NCBI GenBank assembly: GCA_044370695.1 | Contig: JBILVB010000050.1 | Location: 1 to 21,507 of the forward strand | Direction: 5' to 3' | Length of the DNA: 21,507 nucleotides | Source of the DNA: JBEIFW01 sp044370695 | Lineage (GTDB): Bacteria; Actinomycetota; Acidimicrobiia; Acidimicrobiales; Ilumatobacteraceae | Shown: piece by piece, positions 1 to 7,148 of the stretch | How the letters are laid out: every line of letters starts with the position of its first letter | How positions within the stretch are numbered: position 1 is the first letter of the stretch | Position numbers and translations under genes: made by a program | The notes under the pieces: generated by a model | Told to the model about the DNA's origin: nothing | Database searches by the model: none | Seen by the model: only the letters and a program-made list of their open reading frames with translations

Positions 1-1
1 T

Positions 2-562
2 CCGACCGTGGCGGCGGCCCGGATGGCCGTCGCCGTGCGTGACCTCGGGCTCGCGAACGACGCGTTCACCACCGTCGGGGTGTGGCGGGTGCACCCCGGT
101 GTGCCGACCGCGGTCAACGGCCGCACGGAGTTCAGTGTCGACATGCGGCATCTCGAGCGCGCCGTGCTCGACCGGCTCGTCGAGGGCCTCGGCGAGCTGG
201 TGACACGCATCGCCACCGAAGAGGGGGTGCGCGCCGAGATCGACACGCTGTGGTCGATCGACCCGATCGCGTTCGATCCCGACCTGGTCGGGTTCGCCGC
301 GGACATCGTCGAGCAGCGGTCCGGGGTGCGCCACGTGATGCCGTCCGGCCCGATGCACGACTCGGCCGAGATGGCCCGTTGTGGGGTACCGACGATCATG
401 CTGTTCGTGCCGTCGCTGCAGGGGCTCTCGCACACGCACATCGAGGACACGAGCGAGGCCGACCTCGAACTCGGCATCGCCGCGTTCGACGACCTGGTGC
501 GCCGTATGGTGCCCTGGGCTGCGGCCCGGGTCGCAGGCGAGCGGGTCGGCCGTGACGTCTAG
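2..562 (+). CDS. Zn-dependent M20-family amidohydrolase (allantoate/N-carbamoyl amino acid hydrolase type), 3' part
   Basis: This is the C-terminal part of a gene that begins before the window; the frame is open from base 2. It resembles the AmaB/HyuC/allantoate amidohydrolase branch of the M20 peptidases. These dimeric, dinuclear-metal cytosolic enzymes cut N-carbamoyl or ureido amides in purine, pyrimidine or hydantoin breakdown. Visible family signatures are TVGVWRVHPG followed by a strand with VDMRH (dimerisation/lid domain), then SGPMHDSAEM, where the family usually has SGAGHDA, then FVPSLQGLSHTHIEDT near the end, where the family has FVPS-x-GISH-x-x-E-x-T. The conserved His-Asp pair and the late SHxxxE are kept. 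The exact substrate cannot be told from this part. The stop codon interlocks with that of the convergent SDR gene. Confidence 0.85.
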   Translation, partial: PTVAAARMAVAVRDLGLANDAFTTVGVWRVHPGVPTAVNGRTEFSVDMRHLERAVLDRLVEGLGELVTRIATEEGVRAEIDTLWSIDPIAFDPDLVGFAADIVEQRSGVRHVMPSGPMHDSAEMARCGVPTIMLFVPSLQGLSHTHIEDTSEADLELGIAAFDDLVRRMVPWAAARVAGERVGRDV

Positions 563-1338
563 CGTGAGCCCTGGCCGTCGTCGACCTTGATGACCGTGCC
601 GGTGACCGCCTCCGAGGCCGGCCCGACCAGATAGAGCAGCGTCGAGTCGAGCAGCGCCGGATCGCAGATCCGCTGGCGCGGCAACGTGTTCGTGAAGTCG
701 CCGATGCGCGACACCATGCCGTCCATCATCTCGGAGCTGAACGCCCCGGGCGCGATGGCGTTGACGTTGATCCGGTACCGCGACCACTCGACCGCGAGCG
801 CCTCGGTGATCCGGTTCACCGCCGCCTTCGTCACCGAGTAGAGCGCCGCACCCGACCCGGCGTAGTGGAACGCGCCGATCGAGGAGATGTTGACGATCCG
901 TCCCGGCTCGCCCTTGGCGATCAGCCGGCGCGCCACCTCGCACGACAGCAGCCACGGGGCCCGAACGTTGGTGTCGAGCACGAGGTCGGTGAACTCGAGC
1001 GACATCTTGTGGGCCCGCTGGGCGTCGGGGATACCGGCGTTGTTCACCAGGATCGTGACGGTGCCGAACGCGGCCTCGGCGGCGTCGCAGGCCCCGGCGA
1101 GCTGCTCGGCGTCGGTGACGTCGCAGGCCACGACGTGGCACCTGCCGCCGTCGGCCGCGATCTGCGCGGCGAGACCCTCGAGCTTGTCGACCCGGCGGGC
1201 GGCGGCGACGACCGACGCCCCGGCCGCAGCGAGCGTGCGGGCGAAGCGGTACCCGAGCCCGGACGAGGCGCCGGTGACGAGGGCGACCTGGCCGGTCAGG
1301 TCGGTGGAGCGATACGGGAGCGGGTAGGCCTCGGACAT
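559..1338 (-). CDS. SDR family NAD(P)-dependent oxidoreductase
   Basis: 259 residues, normal length for a classical short-chain dehydrogenase/reductase (Rossmann-fold NAD(P)(H) alcohol/ketone oxidoreductase, cytosolic). Visible motifs in order: cofactor loop TGASSGLG (22-29), a Rossmann Asp-Val pair in ACDVTD (71-76), NNAG (99-102), catalytic Ser in NISS (150-153) and YSVTK (Tyr167, Lys171), then the PG turn in NAIAPGAFSS. ARR after the second strand (47-49) hints at NADP(H), but this is inference. It starts 55 bp after the acyl-CoA synthetase stop on the same strand, so it is probably the last gene of a lipid or acyl catabolic run. TAGAAC lies 6 nt before the ATG and no Shine-Dalgarno is seen, so it may also have its own leaderless start. 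The substrate is unknown. Confidence 0.93.
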   Translation of the reverse strand: MSEAYPLPYRSTDLTGQVALVTGASSGLGYRFARTLAAAGASVVAAARRVDKLEGLAAQIAADGGRCHVVACDVTDAEQLAGACDAAEAAFGTVTILVNNAGIPDAQRAHKMSLEFTDLVLDTNVRAPWLLSCEVARRLIAKGEPGRIVNISSIGAFHYAGSGAALYSVTKAAVNRITEALAVEWSRYRINVNAIAPGAFSSEMMDGMVSRIGDFTNTLPRQRICDPALLDSTLLYLVGPASEAVTGTVIKVDDGQGSR

Positions 1339-1393
1339 GGCGCCGTTCTAGCGCCCGAGGCGACGACCGTCACAGGACGCCGGCGGTGCCGGG

Positions 1394-3136
1394 TCAGGCG
1401 TCGAGCAGCTTGGCCTTCAGGTCCCGCTTGACGAACTTGCCGTTGGCGTTGCGGGGCAACGGCTCGTCGAGGAACCAGATCCGGGCCGGGATCTTGTGCT
1501 TCGCGATCCGGTCGGCGAGGTGGGCGCGCAGCTCGTCGGCGGTGAGCGAGGCGCCGGGGTGCAGCACCACCGCGGCGGCCACCTCCTCGCCGAGACGTTC
1601 GTCGGGAATCCCGAACACGGCGACCTCGGCGACCGCGTCGTTCGTGTAGATCACCGTCTCCACCTCGGAGCAGTACACGTTCTCGCCGCCCCGCAGCACC
1701 ATGTCCTTGGCGCGGTCGACGATGTAGACGAACCCGTCGTCGTCGATGCGGGCGATGTCCCCGGTGGAGAACCAGCCCTGGCGGATGGCGTCGGCCGTGG
1801 CGTCGGGGCGGTTCAGGTAGCCCTTGATGACACTCGGCCCCTTCACGGCCAGCACCCCGAGCGTGTCGGGCCCGGGGGGCAGCGGTGCGCCGTCGGGGTC
1901 CTCGAGTCGCACGTCGAAGCTCGGCATGGCCGGCCCGCACGACGCCGGCTTGGCCAGGAAGAACGCTGCGGAGTTCGCCGTCACGATCCCGTTGGTCTCG
2001 GTGAGCCCGTAGCCGGTGGACGGTGCGCCGCCCGCCAGCGACTTGTCGATCTTCTCGACCAGGTCGGGCTGCAGAGCGGCGCCGCCTCCACCCATGCCCT
2101 GCAACGACGAGGTGTCCCGCCGGCTCCAATCCGGATGCGCCAGCAGCTCCCGGCTCATGGTCGGCACGCCCGAGAAGTTGCTGACCTGCTCGCGCTCGAT
2201 CAGCTCGAGCGCCCGGCCCGGGTCCCACTTGTAGGTGAGCACGATGCGGCCGCCCGACAGGGTGCACGGCTGCAGCAGGCAGTTGTTGGCGGTGACGTGG
2301 AACAGCGGCGTCGGCGCCATGAACACCGGCTGGCCCGCCTTGGGCGCCGGCGGGGCCTCCGGCGTGCGCCCCTCGGCGACGGCCGCCTTCGCGTTCGCGA
2401 GCGTCGACGCCGTGGCCCAGAACGCCAGGTGCATCAGGTTGCTGATCGAGCCTCGATGGGTGAGCTGCGCGCCCTTGGGGAACCCGGTCGTGCCCGAGGT
2501 GTAGAAGATGCACGCGTCGTCGTCGGGGTCGATCTCGGCGGCCGGCAGGTCGGCGGGGGCCTCGCCGGGTCGCACGACGTCGTCCCAGGCCACGGCGCCC
2601 TCGACGAGGGTGGCGTCGGCCCGCACGGCGATCACCTCGAGCGGCGCCTGCGACCGCAGGCCCGCCACCGCCGGGGCGAGGCGCTCGAGGCGCTCGCGAT
2701 CGGCGATCACGACCTTGGGCCGCGAGTCCGTCAGCCCGTACTCCAGCTCGGCCGAGGTCCACCAGGCGTTGACCCCGACGACGGCGGCACCGATCGACAC
2801 CGTCGCCCAGTAGCCGATCACCCATTCGGGGTAGTTCCGCATGGCGATGGCGACCCGGTCGCCCCGGCCGACGCCGTAGCGGTCGACGAGCGCGTGGGCG
2901 AGCGCGCGCACCCGGGCGTCGATGTCGGCGTACGTGTACCGCTCGTCCTCGTAGACGACGTAATCCCGCTCGCCGTACCCGCGGGCGAGCTCCCACACGA
3001 ACCGCATCGAGGGTGGCGCCTGCTTGAAAACCTTCATCGGGTTGCCGAGGACCTCGGTCTCGACCATCTCGAACTGGCCGCCCGGGCCGGTCAGCTCGTC
3101 CCACGCCGTCTTCAGGTGCTCCATCACGGGGCGCAT
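1394..3136 (-). CDS. Acyl-CoA synthetase (class I adenylate-forming, AMP-binding)
   Basis: About 580 residues, an ANL-superfamily acid:CoA ligase that would activate a carboxylic acid through an acyl-AMP to acyl-CoA. Numbering from the upstream GTG at 3166: P-loop-like YTSGTTGFPKG (222-232), GGGGAALQ (359-366), GYGLTETNG (385-393), the A5/A7 motifs GWFSTGDIARID (464-475), the hinge DRAKDMVLRGGENVYCSEVE (484-503) and the C-terminal catalytic lysine in PRNANGKFVKRD (571-582; Lys577). A roughly 25-residue Ala/Pro-rich insert follows the P-loop domain (about 256-280). The sequence looks most like medium/long-chain fatty-acyl-CoA ligases, but chain preference cannot be read. Possible starts are GTG 3166, ATG 3136 and ATG 3124; 3136 is a compromise because no clear Shine-Dalgarno decides. 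It lies 51 bp after the beta-lactamase-fold gene and upstream of the SDR. Confidence 0.93.
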   Translation of the reverse strand: MRPVMEHLKTAWDELTGPGGQFEMVETEVLGNPMKVFKQAPPSMRFVWELARGYGERDYVVYEDERYTYADIDARVRALAHALVDRYGVGRGDRVAIAMRNYPEWVIGYWATVSIGAAVVGVNAWWTSAELEYGLTDSRPKVVIADRERLERLAPAVAGLRSQAPLEVIAVRADATLVEGAVAWDDVVRPGEAPADLPAAEIDPDDDACIFYTSGTTGFPKGAQLTHRGSISNLMHLAFWATASTLANAKAAVAEGRTPEAPPAPKAGQPVFMAPTPLFHVTANNCLLQPCTLSGGRIVLTYKWDPGRALELIEREQVSNFSGVPTMSRELLAHPDWSRRDTSSLQGMGGGGAALQPDLVEKIDKSLAGGAPSTGYGLTETNGIVTANSAAFFLAKPASCGPAMPSFDVRLEDPDGAPLPPGPDTLGVLAVKGPSVIKGYLNRPDATADAIRQGWFSTGDIARIDDDGFVYIVDRAKDMVLRGGENVYCSEVETVIYTNDAVAEVAVFGIPDERLGEEVAAAVVLHPGASLTADELRAHLADRIAKHKIPARIWFLDEPLPRNANGKFVKRDLKAKLLDA

Positions 3137-3187
3137 GGCTAGCCCGTCGGCCGCCCGGCGGTCCACGCAGCCGGTGCCCCGGACGGG

Positions 3188-4339
3188 CTACACGCAGGCG
3201 CGCACGGCCTCGAGCAGCGCCCCCTGGCGGGGGTCGGCCGCCAGGTTCTGCTGCATCTGGTTCATCACGTACCCGAACCCGACCCCGGTCTCCGGGTCGG
3301 CGAACGCCAGGGAACCGCCGGCGCCGGGGTGACCGAACGATCCCCGCCCGAGCAGCGGGTTGAACGCGGTGTCGAGCATGAATCCGATCCCGAACGACGT
3401 CTCGGCGATGAGGCAGGCGTCGGGCCCGGCGACGCGCGGTGCCCGCATCACCTCCACGGTCGCCGGGTCGAACAGCCGCACGCCGTCGACGGTGCCGACG
3501 AGGCTGCCGTACAGACGGGCCAGGCTGCGGGCGTTCGTGACGCCGTTTGCGCCCCCGATCTGGGCCGCCCGCACCTCCGGCTTGTTCCACGGCAGGTCCT
3601 TGCCGGCCATGGCGAACGCGCCGCTCATCGACAGGGCCCGCCCGCCGAGGGTGTCGGGCCCCATGGTGGCCAGCAGCTGGGCGATCAGGTCCGGGTCCGA
3701 CGGCGGGGCCGAACCGAACAGGCGGGCCACCCGGGGCTCCTCGGACGCCGGTAGCCCGATCCAGGTGTCGAGACCGAGCGGGCCGGCGACCTCCTCCGCG
3801 AAGAACCGCCCGAGCGACCGGTGCTGCGGGTCGCTGCGGCGCACGAGTTCCCCGGCCAGCCAGCCGTAGGTGATGGCGTGGTAGCCGTGCCGTGTCCCCG
3901 GCTCCCACAGCGGGGTCGTGCCTTCGAGGCCGTGCACGACGGTGTCCCAGTCGAGGGCCTCGGCGAGGGTGAGCGGCGGCTCGACGGTGACCAGGCCGGC
4001 CTGGTGGCTCATCAGCTGCTCGATGGTGACGTCCGCGGGCAGAGCCGGCCACAGGTCGCGCACGCGCTGGGTGGGCGACAGCCAGCCTCGCTGCAGGCAC
4101 AGCCCGACGCACACCGCCGTGAGCCCCTTCGTGGTGGAGAACACGAGCTGCAGCGCGTCGCGCCCGTAGGGCACGGCCCGGTCCCGGTCGCGGTGACCAC
4201 CGACGAGGTCGACGACCAGGCGGCCGTGGTGGACCACGGCGACCCCGGCGCCGACGTCGCCCCGCTCGGTGAAGTTGGCTGCGAACGCGTCGCGCACCGG
4301 TTCCCAACCGGCGGCGACCTCCCCCTGGACGGTCGTCAT
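3188..4339 (-). CDS. Beta-lactamase-fold serine hydrolase (class C/EstB-like esterase)
   Basis: 383 residues, typical of the beta-lactamase/transpeptidase-like (COG1680) esterases, which hydrolyse ester or amide bonds with a Ser-Lys-Tyr apparatus. The SxxK motif is STTK (Ser68, Lys71), the Tyr motif is in HGYHAITYGW (Tyr153), and HPGAGG (337-342) stands where beta-lactamases have KTG, as in EstB-type esterases. There is no signal peptide, so it is probably a cytosolic esterase rather than an antibiotic resistance enzyme. The ATG at 4339 is chosen because the protein fold begins there and TACGGT sits 7 nt upstream; the frame stays open upstream to 4432, but that stretch is low-quality Pro/Arg/Thr sequence. 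It is first of a three-gene minus-strand run with an acyl-CoA synthetase and an SDR, which suggests ester cleavage followed by acyl activation. Confidence 0.92.
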   Translation of the reverse strand: MTTVQGEVAAGWEPVRDAFAANFTERGDVGAGVAVVHHGRLVVDLVGGHRDRDRAVPYGRDALQLVFSTTKGLTAVCVGLCLQRGWLSPTQRVRDLWPALPADVTIEQLMSHQAGLVTVEPPLTLAEALDWDTVVHGLEGTTPLWEPGTRHGYHAITYGWLAGELVRRSDPQHRSLGRFFAEEVAGPLGLDTWIGLPASEEPRVARLFGSAPPSDPDLIAQLLATMGPDTLGGRALSMSGAFAMAGKDLPWNKPEVRAAQIGGANGVTNARSLARLYGSLVGTVDGVRLFDPATVEVMRAPRVAGPDACLIAETSFGIGFMLDTAFNPLLGRGSFGHPGAGGSLAFADPETGVGFGYVMNQMQQNLAADPRQGALLEAVRACV

Positions 4340-4346
4340 GGGCCGA

Positions 4347-4352
4347 ACCGTA
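4347..4352 (-). promoter_or_regulatory. Candidate -10 box for the hydrolase/acyl-CoA synthetase/SDR run
   Basis: TACGGT on the minus strand, 7 nt before the ATG at 4339, with no Shine-Dalgarno between. This fits the actinobacterial TANNNT -10 hexamer of leaderless genes, in which transcription begins at or next to the start codon. No good -35 is seen. This is inference from spacing only. Confidence 0.35.
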
Positions 4353-4423
4353 CGCGCCGTCGCAGCCGACGGCGTAGCGTCCCGGCTCGGGCCGAGGGGC
4401 CTGCCGGTCGAAGGGGGACCACA

Positions 4424-4930
4424 GTGAGCCACGACTACGAAGACCTGAGCGGCATGCAGCTCACCGACGCCGAGCGCGATGCGCTCATCGGCTCACGGGG
4501 TGAGTGCGTGTTCAGCTGGACCAACACCGAGGGCTACCCGGTTGGCGTCGTCGTCGCCTACGTCTACAAGGACGGCACGTTCTGGACGACCTGCGCCGAG
4601 CGGCGAAAGCGGGTCCCCGCCCTGCGCAAGCGACCGCAGTCGGCCATCGTCGTCAACCGGGCCGGGATCACCGCGAGCTACAAGGGCGACTCGGTCGTGC
4701 ACGCAGCGGGCGAACCGGGCTGGGACGAGCTGAAGTCGTGGTTCTACGACGCGCTGTCGGGCATCACCGAGCGGCCCGACGACACGTACACGAAGAACTT
4801 CCGGGCCTTCCTCGACTCCCCGCACCGGGTGATCGTCGAAACCCCCGCCCGGCTCGTGGTCGACTTCTCGGCCGCCAAGTTCGCCGGCATGACCCAGGAC
4901 GCCATCGCCGCCGGCAAGGGCGTGGACTGA
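4424..4930 (+). CDS. Pyridoxamine 5'-phosphate oxidase-related (FMN/F420 split-barrel) protein
   Basis: 168 residues. A GTG start at 4424 is chosen because AAGGGGG lies 8-14 bases upstream and the conserved sequence begins here; the frame is open further upstream, but that part is antisense to the neighbouring hydrolase. The fold signature is a split beta-barrel: ECVFSWTNTEGYPVGVVVAY, then a strand with FWTTCAERRKRVPALRKRPQSAIVV, which matches the basic cofactor-phosphate region of PNPOx-like proteins (K/R-R-x-x-x-L-x-x-x-P). Such proteins bind FMN or, in actinobacteria, F420, and reduce or oxidise small substrates; the cofactor cannot be decided here. It lies 4 bp before the metallophosphoesterase gene, so the two are probably co-transcribed, although no functional link is obvious. 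Confidence 0.85.
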   Translation: MSHDYEDLSGMQLTDAERDALIGSRGECVFSWTNTEGYPVGVVVAYVYKDGTFWTTCAERRKRVPALRKRPQSAIVVNRAGITASYKGDSVVHAAGEPGWDELKSWFYDALSGITERPDDTYTKNFRAFLDSPHRVIVETPARLVVDFSAAKFAGMTQDAIAAGKGVD

Positions 4931-4934
4931 CGCC

Positions 4935-7148
4935 ATGGCCCGGGTGATCGTCACCGTCGACGGCCGGCCCGCGGCCGGCGTGGCCGTCAGCGACGGCGTG
5001 TCGACGTGGACGACCGCCGACGACGGCACCGTCGAGGTCACGGCGCCCGACGGGCCCTTCGCCCAACTGTCGGTGCCCACCGGCTGCGAGCCCGTCGGCC
5101 CGTGGTGGGCACCGTGGGCGGGCGAGGTGGGGTTCGCGCTGGGCAGCACCGACCAGTCGCTGCCGTTGTCGTTCGCACAGATCACCGATCTCCACCTGTC
5201 CGCCGGCCCGGAACCGGTGCGGCTGACCCACCCCGACGGGCTCTACGGCTGGGACGACGCCGGCACGTTGCGGTCCAAGCCGTTGAGCGCGCCGGCCGAC
5301 GTGCTCGGCGCGCTGGGCGGGGTGCTTGCGGCGGCACCCGCTGCCGGGTTCCCAGCGCCCTCGTTCGCCGTCGCCACCGGTGACCTCACCGACCACGGCA
5401 CGGCCGCCGAGTTCGCCCTGCTCGCCGAGGTGACGGCCCGCGCGCCGGTGCCGCTGCTGGTGCTGCCGGGCAACCACGACCACTACGGCCATCACCACGA
5501 CCCGGCGCCCGAGGATCGTCCCGAGGAGTCCTCGGGCATGGGCACCATGACCACCTGGCGCTACGAGCGACACGTCGGGCCGCGCTGGTGGTCGCGGACG
5601 TGGGCCGGGCTGCGGCTGGTGGCCGTCGACTGGTTCGCGTGGCGGGTGGGCGCCGACGGCGAGCGGCAGGAGACCTGGCTGGCCGGCGACCTCGCCACCG
5701 CGGCGGCGGGGACGCCGGTGCTGTTCCTGACCCACGACCACATGCCGTCGTCGTTCTTCGCCCGGATGGCCAACCTCGCCCCCCACGTGCGCGTCGTCGG
5801 GTCGCTGTCGGGCCACTGGCACACCTCGCGCGTGGTCAGGGTCGGCGGCGAGCTGCACGTGAACACCGGCAACGCCACGTTCGGTTCGTACGACTGGTCG
5901 CCCGCCCACGGCCGTCTGTTCCGGTGGGACGGCGAGCACCTCGACGTGCACACCGTCGCCGTTCCCGCCGATGCCGCCCACCATCACGGGACGACGTTTC
6001 GCGCTGCGCCGGCAGCGCCCACCGGGCCGGGCCGCTGGGCGGTGCGCCTCCCGGGTGCCGTCCACCTGGCGGCGCCCGTGCTGGCCGATGACGGGCATGG
6101 AGCCGAGGTCGTCGTGTGCGCCTGGGGCGACGACGACCGGGCGGCCGGCGGGCTCGTCGGGATCGATCCCGCGGACGGTTCGGTCCGCTGGGCGGTCGCG
6201 CTCGACGCCCCCGTCTGGGCGACGCCGGGCACGTCGGGCGAGTTGGTGGTGGCCGTGTCCGTGAACGGTGGCGTCGTCGCCCTCGACGCCCGGGACGGCA
6301 CGGTCCGCTGGCGGACCCAGGTGGGTGATCCCCGCGCGATGTGGGTGCACGCCACCCCGCTGATCGACACGGATCGCCACGCCGTCTACGTCGGCGAGTA
6401 CCGGACGTTCGCGGCACTCGGCCTCGGCGACGGATCGTTGCGTTGGCAACGCAACGACTTCGGCTCGCCCGAGAACTACGTGACCGTGTCGTCGCCCGCG
6501 CTCGCCGGCGGGGTGCTGGTCGCCGGATTCGGCATGTACGAGCCGAACCTGTACGGCCTCGATCCGGACAACGGGGCCACGCTGTGGGCGGGCACCGAAC
6601 CCGAGCACCGCTGCCCGCTCACCGAGGTGGTCGCGATCGAGGGCACCGGCGACGTCGTGCTCGGTCGGATGGGCGGCCGGTTCGACCGCCTCGACGGGGC
6701 GACCGGCGCGCTGCGCTGGAAGGCCCGGCTCGACGCGCTGTTCCTACGGGGGCGACCCGCATTCGTCCAGGTCGGCACCACCCCCGCCGCGCCGGCCACC
6801 GACACCGACGTGGTGGTGACGACCGGTGCGGGTGACCTGTACCGGCTCGACGGCCGGACCGGAGCGGTCCGCTGGCGTCGACTCCTCGACGGGTCTCCGC
6901 CGCTCCCCTTCGGCCCCTACCGGCGAAACGGCGCGGCCCTGGCCTGCGGACCGACCCTCGGGGACGCAGGGGTGTTGTGGCAGCCGGCGACCGACGGAAC
7001 CGTCCATCGTCTCGATGCTGCGGACGGGACCACGGTCGAGCTGTTCCGACTGCCGGGCCCGATCACGGCAGCTGCTCTGGTGCTGCCCGGCGGCGACGCC
7101 GTGGTGGCCACCGCCGACGGCGGCCTGCACCGTCTGCCCGCTGGTTGA
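4935..7148 (+). CDS. Metallophosphoesterase fused to a PQQ-like beta-propeller
   Basis: 737 residues in three parts. Residues 1-75 form a small beta-rich (transthyretin/calcineurin-N-like) domain. Residues 77-340 are a calcineurin-like phosphoesterase with all metal motifs: DLH (Asp85, His87), GD (Asp150), GNHD (Asn180, His181), TH (His268) and GHWH (His294, His296). Residues 365-735 are PQQ/WD-type propeller blades with recurring G-x-V/L-x-A/R-L-D-x-x-D/T-G-x-x-x-W units, such as the stretches around 407-419, 448-459, 496-504, 538-551, 583-595, 634-647 and 690-700. The predicted reaction is hydrolysis of a phosphomono- or diester, with the propeller probably for substrate or partner binding. 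No signal peptide or membrane segment is seen, which is odd because such propellers are often exported. The substrate is unknown. The last 405 bases are overlapped antisense by the HNH reading frame. Confidence 0.93.
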   Translation: MARVIVTVDGRPAAGVAVSDGVSTWTTADDGTVEVTAPDGPFAQLSVPTGCEPVGPWWAPWAGEVGFALGSTDQSLPLSFAQITDLHLSAGPEPVRLTHPDGLYGWDDAGTLRSKPLSAPADVLGALGGVLAAAPAAGFPAPSFAVATGDLTDHGTAAEFALLAEVTARAPVPLLVLPGNHDHYGHHHDPAPEDRPEESSGMGTMTTWRYERHVGPRWWSRTWAGLRLVAVDWFAWRVGADGERQETWLAGDLATAAAGTPVLFLTHDHMPSSFFARMANLAPHVRVVGSLSGHWHTSRVVRVGGELHVNTGNATFGSYDWSPAHGRLFRWDGEHLDVHTVAVPADAAHHHGTTFRAAPAAPTGPGRWAVRLPGAVHLAAPVLADDGHGAEVVVCAWGDDDRAAGGLVGIDPADGSVRWAVALDAPVWATPGTSGELVVAVSVNGGVVALDARDGTVRWRTQVGDPRAMWVHATPLIDTDRHAVYVGEYRTFAALGLGDGSLRWQRNDFGSPENYVTVSSPALAGGVLVAGFGMYEPNLYGLDPDNGATLWAGTEPEHRCPLTEVVAIEGTGDVVLGRMGGRFDRLDGATGALRWKARLDALFLRGRPAFVQVGTTPAAPATDTDVVVTTGAGDLYRLDGRTGAVRWRRLLDGSPPLPFGPYRRNGAALACGPTLGDAGVLWQPATDGTVHRLDAADGTTVELFRLPGPITAAALVLPGGDAVVATADGGLHRLPAG

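Noticed and set aside
1296..4307. A 1003-residue minus-strand reading frame spanning two genes
   Set aside because: It is the shadow of the acyl-CoA synthetase and hydrolase in another frame: extreme Arg/Pro/Gly content, no domain, and the overlapping frames have clear motifs.
3188..4339. Antibiotic resistance beta-lactamase
   Set aside because: No signal peptide, the third motif is HPG rather than KTG, and the context is acyl metabolism; an EstB-like esterase fits better.
3821..4423. An N-terminal extension of the PNPOx-like gene
   Set aside because: The extension is antisense to the hydrolase and has no family similarity; GTG 4424 has a good Shine-Dalgarno.
4764..6608. A 614-residue minus-strand reading frame opposite the metallophosphoesterase
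   Set aside because: Antisense register that avoids stops in GC-rich genes; the composition is His/Arg/Gly-rich with no recognisable motif.
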